33,978 nt of DNA. Source: Nevskia sp. (GTDB lineage Bacteria; Pseudomonadota; Gammaproteobacteria; Nevskiales; Nevskiaceae). The notes under the pieces were generated by a model that saw nothing but the letters and a program-made list of their open reading frames with translations, did no database searches and was not told the origin of the DNA. Below, in pieces: positions 7,329-15,834 of the stretch (within the stretch, counting starts at the first letter, position 1; every line of letters begins with the position of its first letter). The DNA is taken from positions 1-33,978 of the forward strand of contig JAUXYM010000054.1 of the NCBI GenBank assembly GCA_030694365.1, given 5' to 3'. The position numbers were made by a program, and so were the translations under genes.

Positions 7329-9308
7329 TCAAACAGACAATCCAGCGGCAAAGCGCCTTGTGAAGAGCAGCCCGTCTTCGAGTCCAGGCGAAAGCTCAAC
7401 CGCCAGGAAGGGTTTGGAGCGAAGCGCTTCAGGCGGCCGCGACGTGGTAGTGACGATGTACTGGAAAGGGATGGAGTGACCATCAGTCAGTTGTTGCTCC
7501 GCCTCTAAGACCAGCAACAGAAACTCTCGATACAACCGTTCACTCATGTCAGCTTCACGTGGGCAGTCGTGCACCACCAAGCCCGGATGATGAGTCAAGG
7601 ACGAGGTCGCGGCATCCAATACGCTGGTTATGTCACCGAGCAGCACTTCAAGTACTTGGTAAGCCTCGCCGCCCACGGTCAGCTCAAACGGTCGGGAATC
7701 CGAGTCAGCATTGAATCGTCCGTACCCAACTTCGCCAAGCAGTCGAGACGACACCGTGCGCGTCAGGTTCTTGACCGCTTCATTCCGCTCAGACCGTTGT
7801 GAGCGATAGGTTTGATAGGCGGTCTGTTTGCTGGCCAGGTCCGATGCCAAAGTCTCGCGGCGTGACCTCGCCGTGATCAAGTCGGGGGCGTCCGTCCCTT
7901 TGCTTCGTGAGCGTAAGCGCTGCTGAAGCTCCTCCCAATCGCGCTGAATTGCGAGCTGCTCGTTGCTGCTGGTCGAATGACTCATCTGCAAGCGACGGAT
8001 ATTTGCCCGTGATCGAGCCACCTGACTCTCTTGCTTTGTCACGTCCAGCTTTATGCTTTCGACGCGCGCCGAAGCCTGCGCTAACCGCTTCTTCTGCTCA
8101 ACGACCTCGGCTTCAGCGCGCTGCTTCTTGAAGAGCATCGGCAGGCTTGATGTTCGTCGCCGGGCGGCAATGTGATCGCAATGTGAGAAGTCGACATCTC
8201 CGTAGCGGCAATGTCCCGCGAGGCGATCCAGTTCATTGAGCTCGTTCGAGAGTTTCTTGAACACTTCCTCGTTGTCGTCGACGAGCGACTGGGCAATCTG
8301 CTGTTCGAGTTCGAGAATCTTCTCGGCCTTCGCCAGTTGATCCTGCTCCTGGAGATTCAGCGCAAGCACCTTCTCCGCGTTCGCCATCTCCAGCTCGAAC
8401 TTGGCGTCTGACTGTTGAGCGGTGGCCGATCGTTCGCCGATCATTGTCTCCAGTGATGTGCTCAGCAGATCGCCGTAAACCGGTACGTCAGTACCAACAT
8501 TCAGGCTCTTGCGCAGTCGTTCCTCGACCATCGCCAAGGCGAAGGTCGGGTAGCGCTCTAGCTCGGGAATCTCCTCTTCATCAAGCTTCTTCAGCTTGCC
8601 TTGAAGATCGTCGATGTCACGCATCAACTGGTCGAGCCCGCTGTCGTGCAGGCCCATCACCGATCGAACGAAGAGCGGTGGATCTTGCCGAGCTCGGCGA
8701 AATCCCAGGCCGTCTCCATCTCGCCAATGGAAGAAGGCATCGAAGCGGGTTTTCTGATCCCGGATGCACCAAGCAAGCAGGTGACGCCATTCCAGGGGCT
8801 GGTTGGTGCCCGGCATCGTCTGTGCTGGCAGGCGGTCGATGAAGGCTTGCTTCAGCCCATCAAGGAAGTCCTGAAACGTGCCCTCAAGTTCGTTGGAAAA
8901 AAGTGCCTGGAGGTTGTCGCCCCGGCACGCCAGCGAATGGGCGTACGCGCCGTATGGGCGGAAGACGACCCAGGTAGTGCCGTCGAGATGAACCTTTGCA
9001 GCAACACCACCTCGCGCGAAACTGCCAGCCGCCTTTTCACGGAGCGTAGTAATGGACTGTGCCTCGTCGCCCAAACAGTAGCGGAGCAGCAGGCAGAAGG
9101 AAGTCTTGCCCACGCCGTGACCCGCGCTGGCCAATCCAGATCCCGTGTCGGTCTCCGGCTCGCGAGCCCACACAACATTCACTCCCGGGCGTAGCTCTAC
9201 GGTCCGGGTGATGCTCAGCGGCTCCCTGGATTCCAGCAGCCATAGATATTCGACCCAAAGGCGAGGTTGATCACGGACTGCGGAGTACTCATTCAGCCAA
9301 GCGCTCAT
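7329..9308 (-). CDS. SMC/RecN-like coiled-coil ATPase with Cys-rich hook
   Basis: Encodes 659 residues. Walker A AGHGVGKTS lies at 62-70; a long coiled coil spans about 215-530 with many Glu/Gln/Lys heptads. It is broken near the middle by CRYGDVDFSHCDH (two Cys nine residues apart plus His), which resembles a zinc-hook apex. The C-terminal head has LTVGGEAYQVLEVLLGDI and a Walker B-like GLVVHDCPREADMSERLYREFLLLV. It probably forms a dimer that senses or bridges DNA. It starts 11 nt after the methyltransferase stop with a GAGGA ribosome site, so the two are co-expressed. I do not recognise a named system component; DUF2326-like ATPases are the nearest in my memory. Confidence 0.75.
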   Translation of the reverse strand: MSAWLNEYSAVRDQPRLWVEYLWLLESREPLSITRTVELRPGVNVVWAREPETDTGSGLASAGHGVGKTSFCLLLRYCLGDEAQSITTLREKAAGSFARGGVAAKVHLDGTTWVVFRPYGAYAHSLACRGDNLQALFSNELEGTFQDFLDGLKQAFIDRLPAQTMPGTNQPLEWRHLLAWCIRDQKTRFDAFFHWRDGDGLGFRRARQDPPLFVRSVMGLHDSGLDQLMRDIDDLQGKLKKLDEEEIPELERYPTFALAMVEERLRKSLNVGTDVPVYGDLLSTSLETMIGERSATAQQSDAKFELEMANAEKVLALNLQEQDQLAKAEKILELEQQIAQSLVDDNEEVFKKLSNELNELDRLAGHCRYGDVDFSHCDHIAARRRTSSLPMLFKKQRAEAEVVEQKKRLAQASARVESIKLDVTKQESQVARSRANIRRLQMSHSTSSNEQLAIQRDWEELQQRLRSRSKGTDAPDLITARSRRETLASDLASKQTAYQTYRSQRSERNEAVKNLTRTVSSRLLGEVGYGRFNADSDSRPFELTVGGEAYQVLEVLLGDITSVLDAATSSLTHHPGLVVHDCPREADMSERLYREFLLLVLEAEQQLTDGHSIPFQYIVTTTSRPPEALRSKPFLAVELSPGLEDGLLFTRRFAAGLSV

Positions 9309-9319
9309 CTGGATTGTCC

Positions 9320-12300
9320 TCAGGCTACCCCGCGTCCGAGCGCTGCACTGAGATCGGACGCCATCCCAGCATCGTGACTGGCTCGATATGCGGTGTGGAG
9401 CTTCATTAGCAGGCGGGCCAGTTCGACGTGCCCCGGCCGTGTTCGCACGTCGGAAGGTAGCGGGCTCGCACCAGCCGTATAAATCGTAGCGCCCCCCAAC
9501 GTTCGGCCGCGAAGCGCGCCGGACGCATCGAGGCGCCCGACGAAATCAACAATCAATTGATTGATCGACGGCAACTTCAGCGGCTCTCCATCCATCTCGA
9601 CGTGCGACCGCAGCCGTTCTCCATCGGCGGTGCCGAGGTACAGAACCGGGTATTCGGGGTGGATGGCCTTTGCTATGACGCCCTGAAGATCGCCCATCGA
9701 AAGGCCGTCTCCATGTTGGACGACCAGGGCCCAGATGAGACCCGCGAGCTCGGCCTCGCTCTGGTTGCGAATGACGCCGTGCTCGCCGTACACCGGCTCG
9801 GCATCGGCGGTCAGCGCGCCGGAGACCAAGCGATCCCAGGCTTCAAGCACCAGCCGCTGCGTGCGATATGTGCCGCCGGATTCGGCCTCGTTGTTCTTGA
9901 GGACGCGGAAGGTTTCCGATGGGTAATCGGCACCCATCACGTCGGCAGGGTCGAGGATGTAGCGCAGCTCGTCGCGGGTCAGGCCGTAGAGGCGCGCGTA
10001 CCAAGCGTCCAATTCGGCGCGGAGTTGGGCACGGCGGTCGGGGTTCCAAGGGAAAGGCTCGCCGAGATAGCCGAGGTCTTCGGCCCAGGCTCGAAGATCG
10101 TGCGCGGTGTAGGTTAGTTCGAGGACGCGGGGGACGATAAAGGCAAGGTCTACGTCCGAATACCGATCCGGAGACGGAGCTGCGAACTGCCGAACATACC
10201 CAAATGTCATATTGGTGCCACCAATCTTCTGCCTTGCGATGTAATCCAGCGTTACGCTCGCAAGTGCACCGATTAGTAGGACGCTCTCTGCTGCCTTACT
10301 CCCGACGGACATCATTGGCATCGAATGACCTACTGCGACCCGGGGAATAACGGCGCCAATAAACGTTCTTTCGTTGCCCGTATTCGTGATATTCCGAAAG
10401 CCGAAGTACCAGCGCGGACTGCGCTGGTCCATCCAGATGTCAAGCAGATCAAGCACGGCGCCTGCCACGGAACCTGCGGCGAGCGCATCGCGAAGCGACT
10501 GAAGCTCGTCGCGCGAAAGCCGAAGCTGCGCGTTCTGAGCCGCCCATTTCGGATATTCAACTAACGCCTTCTTGGCGGTCAGGCCGTCGCCGCGCAGGGC
10601 TTCGAGCAATACGGGGAAACTTGATTTGACCTTTGCATCAGTTTCCGCAATCGCGCGCAGCAGTTGCGGCTTAGGCAGCTCGTCCACTATCTGAGGGTCG
10701 CCTGCAACTTGCATGAAAATTTCGCTGGCAACCCAGCTAGAAAGTGAAAGCAACAGGTCCGCGAACGCGGCATCTACCACGCTGGCATGGCCGGCGTGCA
10801 GTGCCAGCCACGTCTTGGCAACGCGCGGCGGTACGCGTGCGATGCGAGCCAGCACTTCGCGCTCGTCTACCCAGTAGCGTGGGCGAACCGCGAAACCAGG
10901 ATCGGCCTTCTGATCGGCGCGGACGTCGTCGGTCTCCATGCCATCAGGTTTGTCCGGCGCATCCACGTACGTGGCCCAGCGATGATCAAGCTGGTGAATC
11001 ATCTTGGCTTCGTATAGCGGCAGACGTTTGGCCACCCTTTCGCTGCTGGGGGCACCGAGGAATAAGCCGCTATCGTTGGACATATGGAACATGGTCTGGA
11101 AGCGGATGCCCCAGGGATTCACCTCATGCTCGATGAACTTGCCATTCGCGTCGGTGACGGCCTCGCGTATCAATACCGGAGCGGCGCGATAAAGCTTCTT
11201 CGTCAACTCGGCATCGCGCTCGCTACGAAAAACCGGGCAAGTACGGGTGTTGGGATTAATGAGGCGAAATTCTTCGGGTCTTAAAGTGAAGCGGCGCCTC
11301 GCATCCGACAAGAAGGAGACTTGTCTTGCAAAATGTACAAACTGAGCGGCTGACTGTTTTGCTTGCTCGCCTGACGTAGTCAGCAAGCAGAATTTCATGG
11401 CGTGATGGACTGCAGGAAACACGAACTCCTCGTTCTCGAATGAGTAAAGCGCAACGAGCCTCCCGCTTTGCGAAATTTCGGAGAAATAGGCCTTTGTTGA
11501 GTCATCTGTAGCGATTCCGGTGGGCACGATGAATCCCGCCCGGCCAAAGTGAGTGGTCGCCTGTAGGAATGTCTCGGCAAACAGCGCGTAGGTATTCACA
11601 TCGCCGACACCAGTCAGCGGGAAGCGACCGGCGCTATGCGCGAACAAGCTTGCGGCCTCCGCGCCGCGTCGCGCGGCGATGAAGCTCTCGTAAAGCGCCA
11701 TCTCCGCGCGGTTGGGTGGTGACAGACCTTCCGCCGCTTCCAGGTCCGGGTTGAGGTTGTGCAGAAGCACGCCATCGCGCAGCCATTCGATGCGCTGACC
11801 GCGTTCGTGCTTGTTCCGCGCGCTGGCCACCAGCGGACTGCGCGTGGCGAAGAACTCCTCTTCCTGAAGTTTGATGCGCTCCCAGGGCGGGTTGCCGAGC
11901 ATGACGGAGAAGCCGCCGCTCGCGGCGACTTGTGGAAAGGCCAGCCACCAATGGAAGACGCCGTGCGTGCGGCATAGTGCATACGCCTCATCTTCGATGT
12001 CGCTGCTGCGCGTCTGATCGCTGAGCACGGCCCAGAGATAGCCGGAGAGCGGCACGCGGTTCTGCGTTTTCTGCAGCTTGGGTGCGAGGAACGCGGCGAC
12101 GTAGGTGTCTGCGAGGCGCGCGGGTGTGGAGTGCTGTGCGCCAGTCTGCGCTGCTTTCCAGGCCGCGCGTTTGGCGGCGAGGCGCTCGGGGGTGTCGTCG
12201 TTCAGTCGCTCCACCGTCACCGCTTGCTGTGCGAGCCCGGCCTTGGTGATGAGGTCGCCGGAAGCGATGGACTTCCAGCTTTTGAGGTCCGCCTTGTTCT

Positions 12301-14272
12301 GCTTCTTCAGCGCACTTGCCACGGCCTTGTCGTCACCGGAGAGTGCGGTGAAGGCTTCATCCGGGATGCCGTTCTCCAGCACCTTGGGATCGAGCACGCC
12401 GAGCAGTGCATCGCCCACTTGCAGATGGTGGTCGATGAAGGACAGCGGGCGATCCGGCGAGTACGCCTCCAGCCACAGCGCGGTTTTCGCGAGCTGGATG
12501 GCCATGGGATTCTTGTCCACGCCATACAGGCAGCGGCTGACCACATCGCGCAGTGCGTGGCGGTAGTCCGCTTGCGTCGGTGCGCCGCCCTCGCGTTCGG
12601 CGGCCGCGCGGTGCAGCGCGACTTCATCCGCGAGCCGTCGTGCGGCCGACAGCAGGAAGTGGCCGCTGCCGCAGGCCGGGTCGCAGATGGTGAGGTCTAG
12701 CAGGGCGGACACCGGATCCTGTGGGTGCGCTTTCACGGTATCGGCCAGCACGGGTACCAGCGCGGACTGGATCAACTCCTGCACCAGACTGTCCGGCGTG
12801 TAGTAGCTGCCGGTGAGCTTGCGAGTGTTGCCCTTGGCAGAGGTTGCCGCGGCTTCGTCGTCGCCGACGAAGCTCAGGCGCGCCTGAGCGGGGTGAGCCA
12901 GGCCGGTGATTTCGGGTTCCAACTCCAGCAGGCTTTCGTAAACGCTGCCGAGCTGCTCGGGCGGGTTGTCGCGGTAGTTCACGCGAGTCAGCGCGCCGTT
13001 ATCGCGGAACCAGCCGAGCTGGAAGATCGCGGCGAGCAGATGGCGGTTCTCGATCTGTGCGGTGTCGAGCCGTGGGCACTGATCGGTGTCGAACAGTCCG
13101 CCGAGCGCGGGCAGGCCCAGCCGTGGCTCGCCGCTGGCCAGCGCACGGAAGGTGATTGTCAGTGCCTGCCAAAGATCGGCATGGCGATCATGTTGGCTCC
13201 GGCGCACGGCGCGCTCACGCAGCCAGTTCAGCGAGTAGCCGTTGAGATAGCGCTGCTGAACATCGTCCGAAGTGCCGGGGGCGAAGATCAGGCAGTGACC
13301 GGTGTCGCGATCGCGCCGGTCCTCGATAGTCGCCAGGAAGATCAGGCGATAGATCAGGCGCAGCAGCTCTTCAAAATATCTCTTGCGGTCGTAAGGGCTG
13401 TCCGGGTTTTGCAGCGCGGTGCGTAGCTCGCTGTTGGCCGGATGCGAGAGAAAGCCGGTGCCAAGAATGCGCAGCGCGGCCGTCACCTGAAAGCGCAGGT
13501 GATTGCGCACGGTGACGCCTGCTTCCTGGCCCATGTCGCGCCAGCGCTCCCACGGGCAGTCAGCCGGGTCTGCGCCGATTACGCCGAAGCGCGTGGCGTG
13601 TGCCAGCAGCCAGAAGGCGGTGAAGTCCGGCAGCAGTTCTTCGTTGAACACGGCTTCCAGATCGACTTCGACGTAGGCCGGCCGCGTGAGGCTGGGGTTG
13701 TCGCGCAGAATGCGCAGGGTCAGCCCGTTGCTGACGATGGCCCAGAGCGCGGCGTCGCTGGCGTTGAGCACTTCCTGCGCGAGCATGAAGGGGCTGCGGC
13801 GACGGACGCGGCCGGTATCGGGATTGCGTTCGCCGTATCGGTCGGCGGCGGTGTCCAGCGCAAGATCGTGCGCCGCCAGAATCAAAGGCACGCGGCCGCG
13901 GCCGCTGGCGTGGCCTACGGGGTAGGCGCGGCCGGCGCACTGAATGTCCGCATGGCGTTCGAGATCGCTGTGGCCCAACACATCGCGCAGCAGCGGGATG
14001 AGGAACTCGCGCGTGGTGATCTCGTACGCCTTGCTGTCCTGACGCTGGCGCAGGACCTGGAAGTCTTTCCAGAGGTTGAGGGCGATGGTGAAGGAGCGCG
14101 CGATCTCGTCGCGCAGCTTCAGCCCCTTGGGAATGCGGTACTGCGATTCCGTCTGTTCGGTTTGGTCCGGCGCCGCCAGTGTCGTCAGGCGCGTCAGTTC
14201 GTCGGCCGGGATCAGGCCGCCTTCAATGCGGATGGCGCGGTAGTTCAGGCGAGAAGCGATTTTTCGAGCCAT
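9320..14272 (-). CDS. Giant N6-adenine DNA methyltransferase (Eco57I/DrmMI/PglX-like)
   Basis: Encodes 1650 residues. The methylase core includes GSYYTPDSLV (about 487), motif I CDPACGSGHFLLSAA (about 531), a GVDKNPMAIQLAKTALWLE segment and motif IV LGNPPWERI (about 791); NPPW is diagnostic of N6-adenine enzymes. The ~480 N-terminal residues and the long C-terminal half (probable target recognition) show no clear nuclease motif to my eye. The tail ELDAWYARLYGLTRDELRYILDPADV is typical of large Eco57I-type methylases in defence islands. It begins 4 nt after the DUF4143 ATPase stop. It presumably marks self DNA for the helicase/nuclease partners. A type IIG enzyme with an undetected nuclease domain remains possible. 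Confidence 0.88.
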   Translation of the reverse strand: MARKIASRLNYRAIRIEGGLIPADELTRLTTLAAPDQTEQTESQYRIPKGLKLRDEIARSFTIALNLWKDFQVLRQRQDSKAYEITTREFLIPLLRDVLGHSDLERHADIQCAGRAYPVGHASGRGRVPLILAAHDLALDTAADRYGERNPDTGRVRRRSPFMLAQEVLNASDAALWAIVSNGLTLRILRDNPSLTRPAYVEVDLEAVFNEELLPDFTAFWLLAHATRFGVIGADPADCPWERWRDMGQEAGVTVRNHLRFQVTAALRILGTGFLSHPANSELRTALQNPDSPYDRKRYFEELLRLIYRLIFLATIEDRRDRDTGHCLIFAPGTSDDVQQRYLNGYSLNWLRERAVRRSQHDRHADLWQALTITFRALASGEPRLGLPALGGLFDTDQCPRLDTAQIENRHLLAAIFQLGWFRDNGALTRVNYRDNPPEQLGSVYESLLELEPEITGLAHPAQARLSFVGDDEAAATSAKGNTRKLTGSYYTPDSLVQELIQSALVPVLADTVKAHPQDPVSALLDLTICDPACGSGHFLLSAARRLADEVALHRAAAEREGGAPTQADYRHALRDVVSRCLYGVDKNPMAIQLAKTALWLEAYSPDRPLSFIDHHLQVGDALLGVLDPKVLENGIPDEAFTALSGDDKAVASALKKQNKADLKSWKSIASGDLITKAGLAQQAVTVERLNDDTPERLAAKRAAWKAAQTGAQHSTPARLADTYVAAFLAPKLQKTQNRVPLSGYLWAVLSDQTRSSDIEDEAYALCRTHGVFHWWLAFPQVAASGGFSVMLGNPPWERIKLQEEEFFATRSPLVASARNKHERGQRIEWLRDGVLLHNLNPDLEAAEGLSPPNRAEMALYESFIAARRGAEAASLFAHSAGRFPLTGVGDVNTYALFAETFLQATTHFGRAGFIVPTGIATDDSTKAYFSEISQSGRLVALYSFENEEFVFPAVHHAMKFCLLTTSGEQAKQSAAQFVHFARQVSFLSDARRRFTLRPEEFRLINPNTRTCPVFRSERDAELTKKLYRAAPVLIREAVTDANGKFIEHEVNPWGIRFQTMFHMSNDSGLFLGAPSSERVAKRLPLYEAKMIHQLDHRWATYVDAPDKPDGMETDDVRADQKADPGFAVRPRYWVDEREVLARIARVPPRVAKTWLALHAGHASVVDAAFADLLLSLSSWVASEIFMQVAGDPQIVDELPKPQLLRAIAETDAKVKSSFPVLLEALRGDGLTAKKALVEYPKWAAQNAQLRLSRDELQSLRDALAAGSVAGAVLDLLDIWMDQRSPRWYFGFRNITNTGNERTFIGAVIPRVAVGHSMPMMSVGSKAAESVLLIGALASVTLDYIARQKIGGTNMTFGYVRQFAAPSPDRYSDVDLAFIVPRVLELTYTAHDLRAWAEDLGYLGEPFPWNPDRRAQLRAELDAWYARLYGLTRDELRYILDPADVMGADYPSETFRVLKNNEAESGGTYRTQRLVLEAWDRLVSGALTADAEPVYGEHGVIRNQSEAELAGLIWALVVQHGDGLSMGDLQGVIAKAIHPEYPVLYLGTADGERLRSHVEMDGEPLKLPSINQLIVDFVGRLDASGALRGRTLGGATIYTAGASPLPSDVRTRPGHVELARLLMKLHTAYRASHDAGMASDLSAALGRGVA

Positions 14273-14276
14273 GCGC

Positions 14277-15728
14277 TCAAGCGCCTCTCAGCAGATTGCG
14301 GGCGATGGTGTAGCAGTGCAGGGCCACGGGCATGAATTCGATGATCGTTTGGCCATCTACCTCGGCGGTGCCGCTGTAGGTTCGCGTGGTGACCAGCGGG
14401 GTGCGGACGAGCTTGTGCTTTTGTGCCAGCTCGCGGAGCCCCCGCAGCTCGTTGATCGAGCCGGGTGTGCGGTCCGACCATTTGATCTCAACGGCGAAGC
14501 GAGGCTTCTGGGTGCGGCTGTCGAGCGAGACGATGTCCACTTCCAGATCCTGTCGGCCGGCTTTCCAGCGCGCGTAATGCAGCGAGCGGCTCACCTCGGA
14601 GCTGTGCAGCCACTGGGCCCAGACGGCGGTTTCCGCGAGGCTGCCCATAGCGGCGTCATCGGACTGCACCATGCCGAACAGGGCCGCGCGGATGGACGGA
14701 TTGGTGAGGTACACCTTGAAGGTGCGCGCGCGCTGCAATCGCACGGCGTTGTCGTCGATGCGATGCACGCGGCGGATCAGGTAGGCGGCTTCCAGGTACT
14801 CCAAGTACTCGGTGAGGCGCACCTTGGTGATACCGGAATGCTTGCTCAGATCTTCCAGGCCCAACTCGTTGCCGGTGTTAAAGGCCAGCACGTTGAAGAA
14901 GCGGTTGAGCTCCTGGGTATCGGCAATGCCGTAGAGGCTGGGCAGATCCTTGAGCAGCACCTTGTCGACGATGTCCTGCCGCAGGAAACGCGCGGGGTTG
15001 GCGCGCACAGCCGGGTTCATCACGGCCTCGGGGAAGCCGCCGTAGTTGAGGTAGTTGATGAACTCGTCGTTGAGCGCCTGGATGTCCGTCGCCAGGTAAT
15101 TCGGCGGGCGGCCTTCCTGCGGCTCGATCTCGCGGATGAGGCGGTCTTCGGTGCCGGCGAAGCGCAGGTACTCGGCGAAGGTAAGCGGCGGCAGGATGAA
15201 CTCGGTGAAGCGGCCTGCGCCGGATTCGCGGCTCTTCATTCTCAAGGCGGCGGCGGCCGATCCGCTGGCGACGAAGTGAATGTGCGGGTAGGTGTCAACC
15301 AGGGACTTGAGATGCACCTCCCAGTCCTTCAGGTACTGCACCTCGTCGAACAGAATCCACAGCGGCTTGGCGGCCGGATGGCGGTGCAGGTCGGTGAACA
15401 TCTGCACCAGACTTTCCAGCGAGCGACCGGAGTACAGCGGCGTGTCGAGCGACAGGAACAGGATCTGGGTGCCAGCGACGCCCTCATCGAGCAGACGCGC
15501 GACCAGATGCTTGAGCATCACGGTCTTGCCGACGCGGCGTGGACCGATCAGCACCACGGCGCGACGGACCTCGATCTGCAGGACCAGCTTGGAGAACTGG
15601 GCGAAGTAGGCGCGGCGGGGCCAGGCAGCTTCTTCTGGATCGATGCCCTCACCAGACCGCCACCAGGGGTTGTCGGTGTTCAGCCGTCGCTGCACTTCGT
15701 GCGGCGGAATCTGAAGGTCGGTTGCCAT
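14277..15728 (-). CDS. AAA_14/DUF4143 ATPase with nuclease-like C-terminus
   Basis: Encodes 483 residues. Walker A LIGPRRVGKTV (Lys68) and Walker B LWILFDEVQYLKDWE (Asp128/Glu129) are followed by the sensor FVASGSAAA and the winged-helix-like GLEDLSKHSGITKVRLTEYLEYLE. The DUF4143 tail has SLAETAVWAQWLH, then RQDLEVDIVSL and FAVEIKW, the E-D-ExK spacing of PD-(D/E)XK folds, suggesting a nuclease or decayed nuclease. Most DUF4143 genes stand alone; here it is locked between the SNF2 helicase and the methylase, with a 4-nt gap to the latter. A possible promoter precedes it at 15788-15816. Its job in the system is not known to me. Confidence 0.85.
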   Translation of the reverse strand: MATDLQIPPHEVQRRLNTDNPWWRSGEGIDPEEAAWPRRAYFAQFSKLVLQIEVRRAVVLIGPRRVGKTVMLKHLVARLLDEGVAGTQILFLSLDTPLYSGRSLESLVQMFTDLHRHPAAKPLWILFDEVQYLKDWEVHLKSLVDTYPHIHFVASGSAAAALRMKSRESGAGRFTEFILPPLTFAEYLRFAGTEDRLIREIEPQEGRPPNYLATDIQALNDEFINYLNYGGFPEAVMNPAVRANPARFLRQDIVDKVLLKDLPSLYGIADTQELNRFFNVLAFNTGNELGLEDLSKHSGITKVRLTEYLEYLEAAYLIRRVHRIDDNAVRLQRARTFKVYLTNPSIRAALFGMVQSDDAAMGSLAETAVWAQWLHSSEVSRSLHYARWKAGRQDLEVDIVSLDSRTQKPRFAVEIKWSDRTPGSINELRGLRELAQKHKLVRTPLVTTRTYSGTAEVDGQTIIEFMPVALHCYTIARNLLRGA

Positions 15729-15760
15729 TGGCGCGCTGCGCTGCCCCTAAAGTGTCAAAT

Positions 15761-15776
15761 TAGACGCTGCCGTCTA
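15761..15776. promoter_or_regulatory. Short perfect palindrome in the SNF2-DUF4143 gap
   Basis: TAGACG and CGTCTA flank a 4-base loop, between the candidate promoter and the ATPase start. It could be an operator or a weak hairpin. No regulator gene is seen nearby. Confidence 0.35.
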
Positions 15777-15787
15777 TGCTTATTTGA

Positions 15788-15816
15788 ACGATACGTGATT
15801 TCCCTCGTCGAGACAA
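15788..15816 (-). promoter_or_regulatory. Candidate internal promoter upstream of the DUF4143 ATPase
   Basis: On the minus strand TTGTCT (15816-15811) and TATCGT (15793-15788) are 17 nt apart, each matching 4 of 6 consensus bases. It lies in the 106-nt gap, the widest gap in the operon. It would allow independent expression of ATPase and methylase. Weak evidence. Confidence 0.3.
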
Positions 15817-15834
15817 AGGGTTGGCGCGTCATCG

